From: Anaerolineae bacterium
Lineage (GTDB): Bacteria; Chloroflexota; Anaerolineae; Aggregatilineales; Phototrophicaceae
DNA length: 64,000 nt
Assembly: GCA_013360465.1 (NCBI GenBank)
Contig: JABWBO010000002.1
Location: 62,001-126,000, forward strand
Direction of reading: 5' to 3'
In this document: positions 63,500 through 64,000 of the stretch, in pieces
Numbering within the stretch: position 1 is the stretch's first letter
Layout of the letters: each line of letters begins with the position of its first letter
Translations under genes and position numbers: made by a program
The notes under the pieces: model-generated
Databases searched by the model: none
What the model saw: only the letters and a program-made list of their open reading frames with translations
What the model was told of the DNA's origin: nothing

Positions 63500-64000
63500 G
63501 TGATCAGAAGCCGCATCAACGGAAAGCGCACCAAGATTGTCGCGACTATCGGGCCTTCCTCGCGCGATGAGAATACGCTTCGGCAGATCATCCGCGCCGG
63601 CTTGGATGTCGCGCGAATCAACTTTTCGCACGGCGATCACGAAACGCATAGTCAGGCGATTGATGATGTCCGTCGGATCGCTTACGAGGAAAATGCCGTC
63701 GTGGCGATCATGTGCGACATTCAGGGTCCCAAACTTCGGGTTGGGCGCATCGCCAATGAACCGCTTGTCCTGGGCATCGGTGATCCCATCACGCTTTCCC
63801 TTGATCCTGCGGACGGTTCTGGCAACGTCGTTCAGCTGCCACATCCCGAATTCGTTCAGGATATCAAAGCCGGGATGCAGCTCCTGCTCGACGATGGCAA
63901 GCTGGAGTTCAAGGTCAACGCCACAACCGGACGCACGCTCGTTTGTGAGGTTGTCGTACCAGGCGAGCTGTTCAGTCGCAAAGGCGTGAGCGCCCCAAAT
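63500..64000 (+). CDS. pyk: pyruvate kinase (3' end cut by window edge)
   Basis: First 167 codons of pyruvate kinase, which makes pyruvate and ATP. VIRSRINGKRTKIVATIGPSSRDENTLRQII, RAGLDVARINFSHGDHETH and IMCDIQGPKLRVG give the N-terminal barrel; the B-domain begins after LVLGIGD. The GTG at 63500 has AAAGG nine bases upstream and fits the family start. The remainder lies beyond the window. Confidence 0.95.
   Translation, partial: MIRSRINGKRTKIVATIGPSSRDENTLRQIIRAGLDVARINFSHGDHETHSQAIDDVRRIAYEENAVVAIMCDIQGPKLRVGRIANEPLVLGIGDPITLSLDPADGSGNVVQLPHPEFVQDIKAGMQLLLDDGKLEFKVNATTGRTLVCEVVVPGELFSRKGVSAPN

Overview
The window looks like a piece of a Chloroflexota chromosome, probably near class Anaerolineae. 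This rests on content, not on a marker gene: PKD, LysM and threonine/proline-rich surface lipoproteins, a type 2 isopentenyl-diphosphate isomerase, several Hanks-type kinases, a lone Roadblock protein and a Chloroflexota-like run of housekeeping genes. It is moderately GC-rich and almost fully coding. No gap exceeds about 210 bases. I found no tRNA, rRNA, CRISPR array, transposase or prophage gene.

Layout. 1-2339 (minus): a truncated membrane histidine kinase and its OmpR-type regulator. 2475-14236 (plus): a surface/exopolysaccharide cluster with two lipoproteins, a glycosidase-like/O-antigen-ligase fusion, a UDP-glucuronate decarboxylase-like SDR, a second O-antigen ligase, GtrA and a GT4 glycosyltransferase. 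14302-16967: a small repeat protein, a thioesterase, a BchI-type ATPase and a membrane protein. 17023-20759: acyl carrier protein, isopentenyl-diphosphate isomerase, polyprenyl synthase and HemW. 20780-26835 (plus): a phospho-signalling cluster (kinase with PQQ propeller, PP2C phosphatase, DnaJ-vWA fusion, zinc-ribbon FHA protein, small protein, response regulator). 26896-30055 (minus): an adenosine-deaminase-like protein without its metal ligands, CTP synthase and a Roadblock protein.

30241-34826: MoxR ATPase, DUF58, spermidine-synthase-like and DUF1461 proteins. 34906-41211: YvcK, GAPDH, phosphoglycerate kinase, a membrane Ser/Thr kinase with TPR-like sensor, and triosephosphate isomerase. 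41259-44142: a membrane protein and a WecA/MraY-type transferase whose 3' ends overlap, then upp. 44295-48430: ruvB, queA, rplU, rpmA, an L31 gene fused to an RNA-polymerase-alpha-CTD-like domain, and tdk. 48516-53474: a His-rich membrane protein and a LysM/DUF192/LysM-M23 operon. 53664-57222: DUF503, a divergent succinyl-CoA-ligase-like pair, two small membrane proteins and a Nudix hydrolase. 57382-59654: ACT protein, unknown protein, JAMM protease, prepilin peptidase. 59639-64000: mnmA, cysteine desulfurase, enolase and the start of pyruvate kinase.

The most interesting points are the kinase/PP2C/DnaJ-vWA/FHA cluster, the kinase embedded among YvcK and triose-phase glycolysis genes, the L31-alphaCTD fusion, and four proteins that keep an enzyme fold but seem to have lost catalytic residues (SGNH, glycoside hydrolase, adenosine deaminase, succinyl-CoA ligase). 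Family names come from reading motifs; no search was run.
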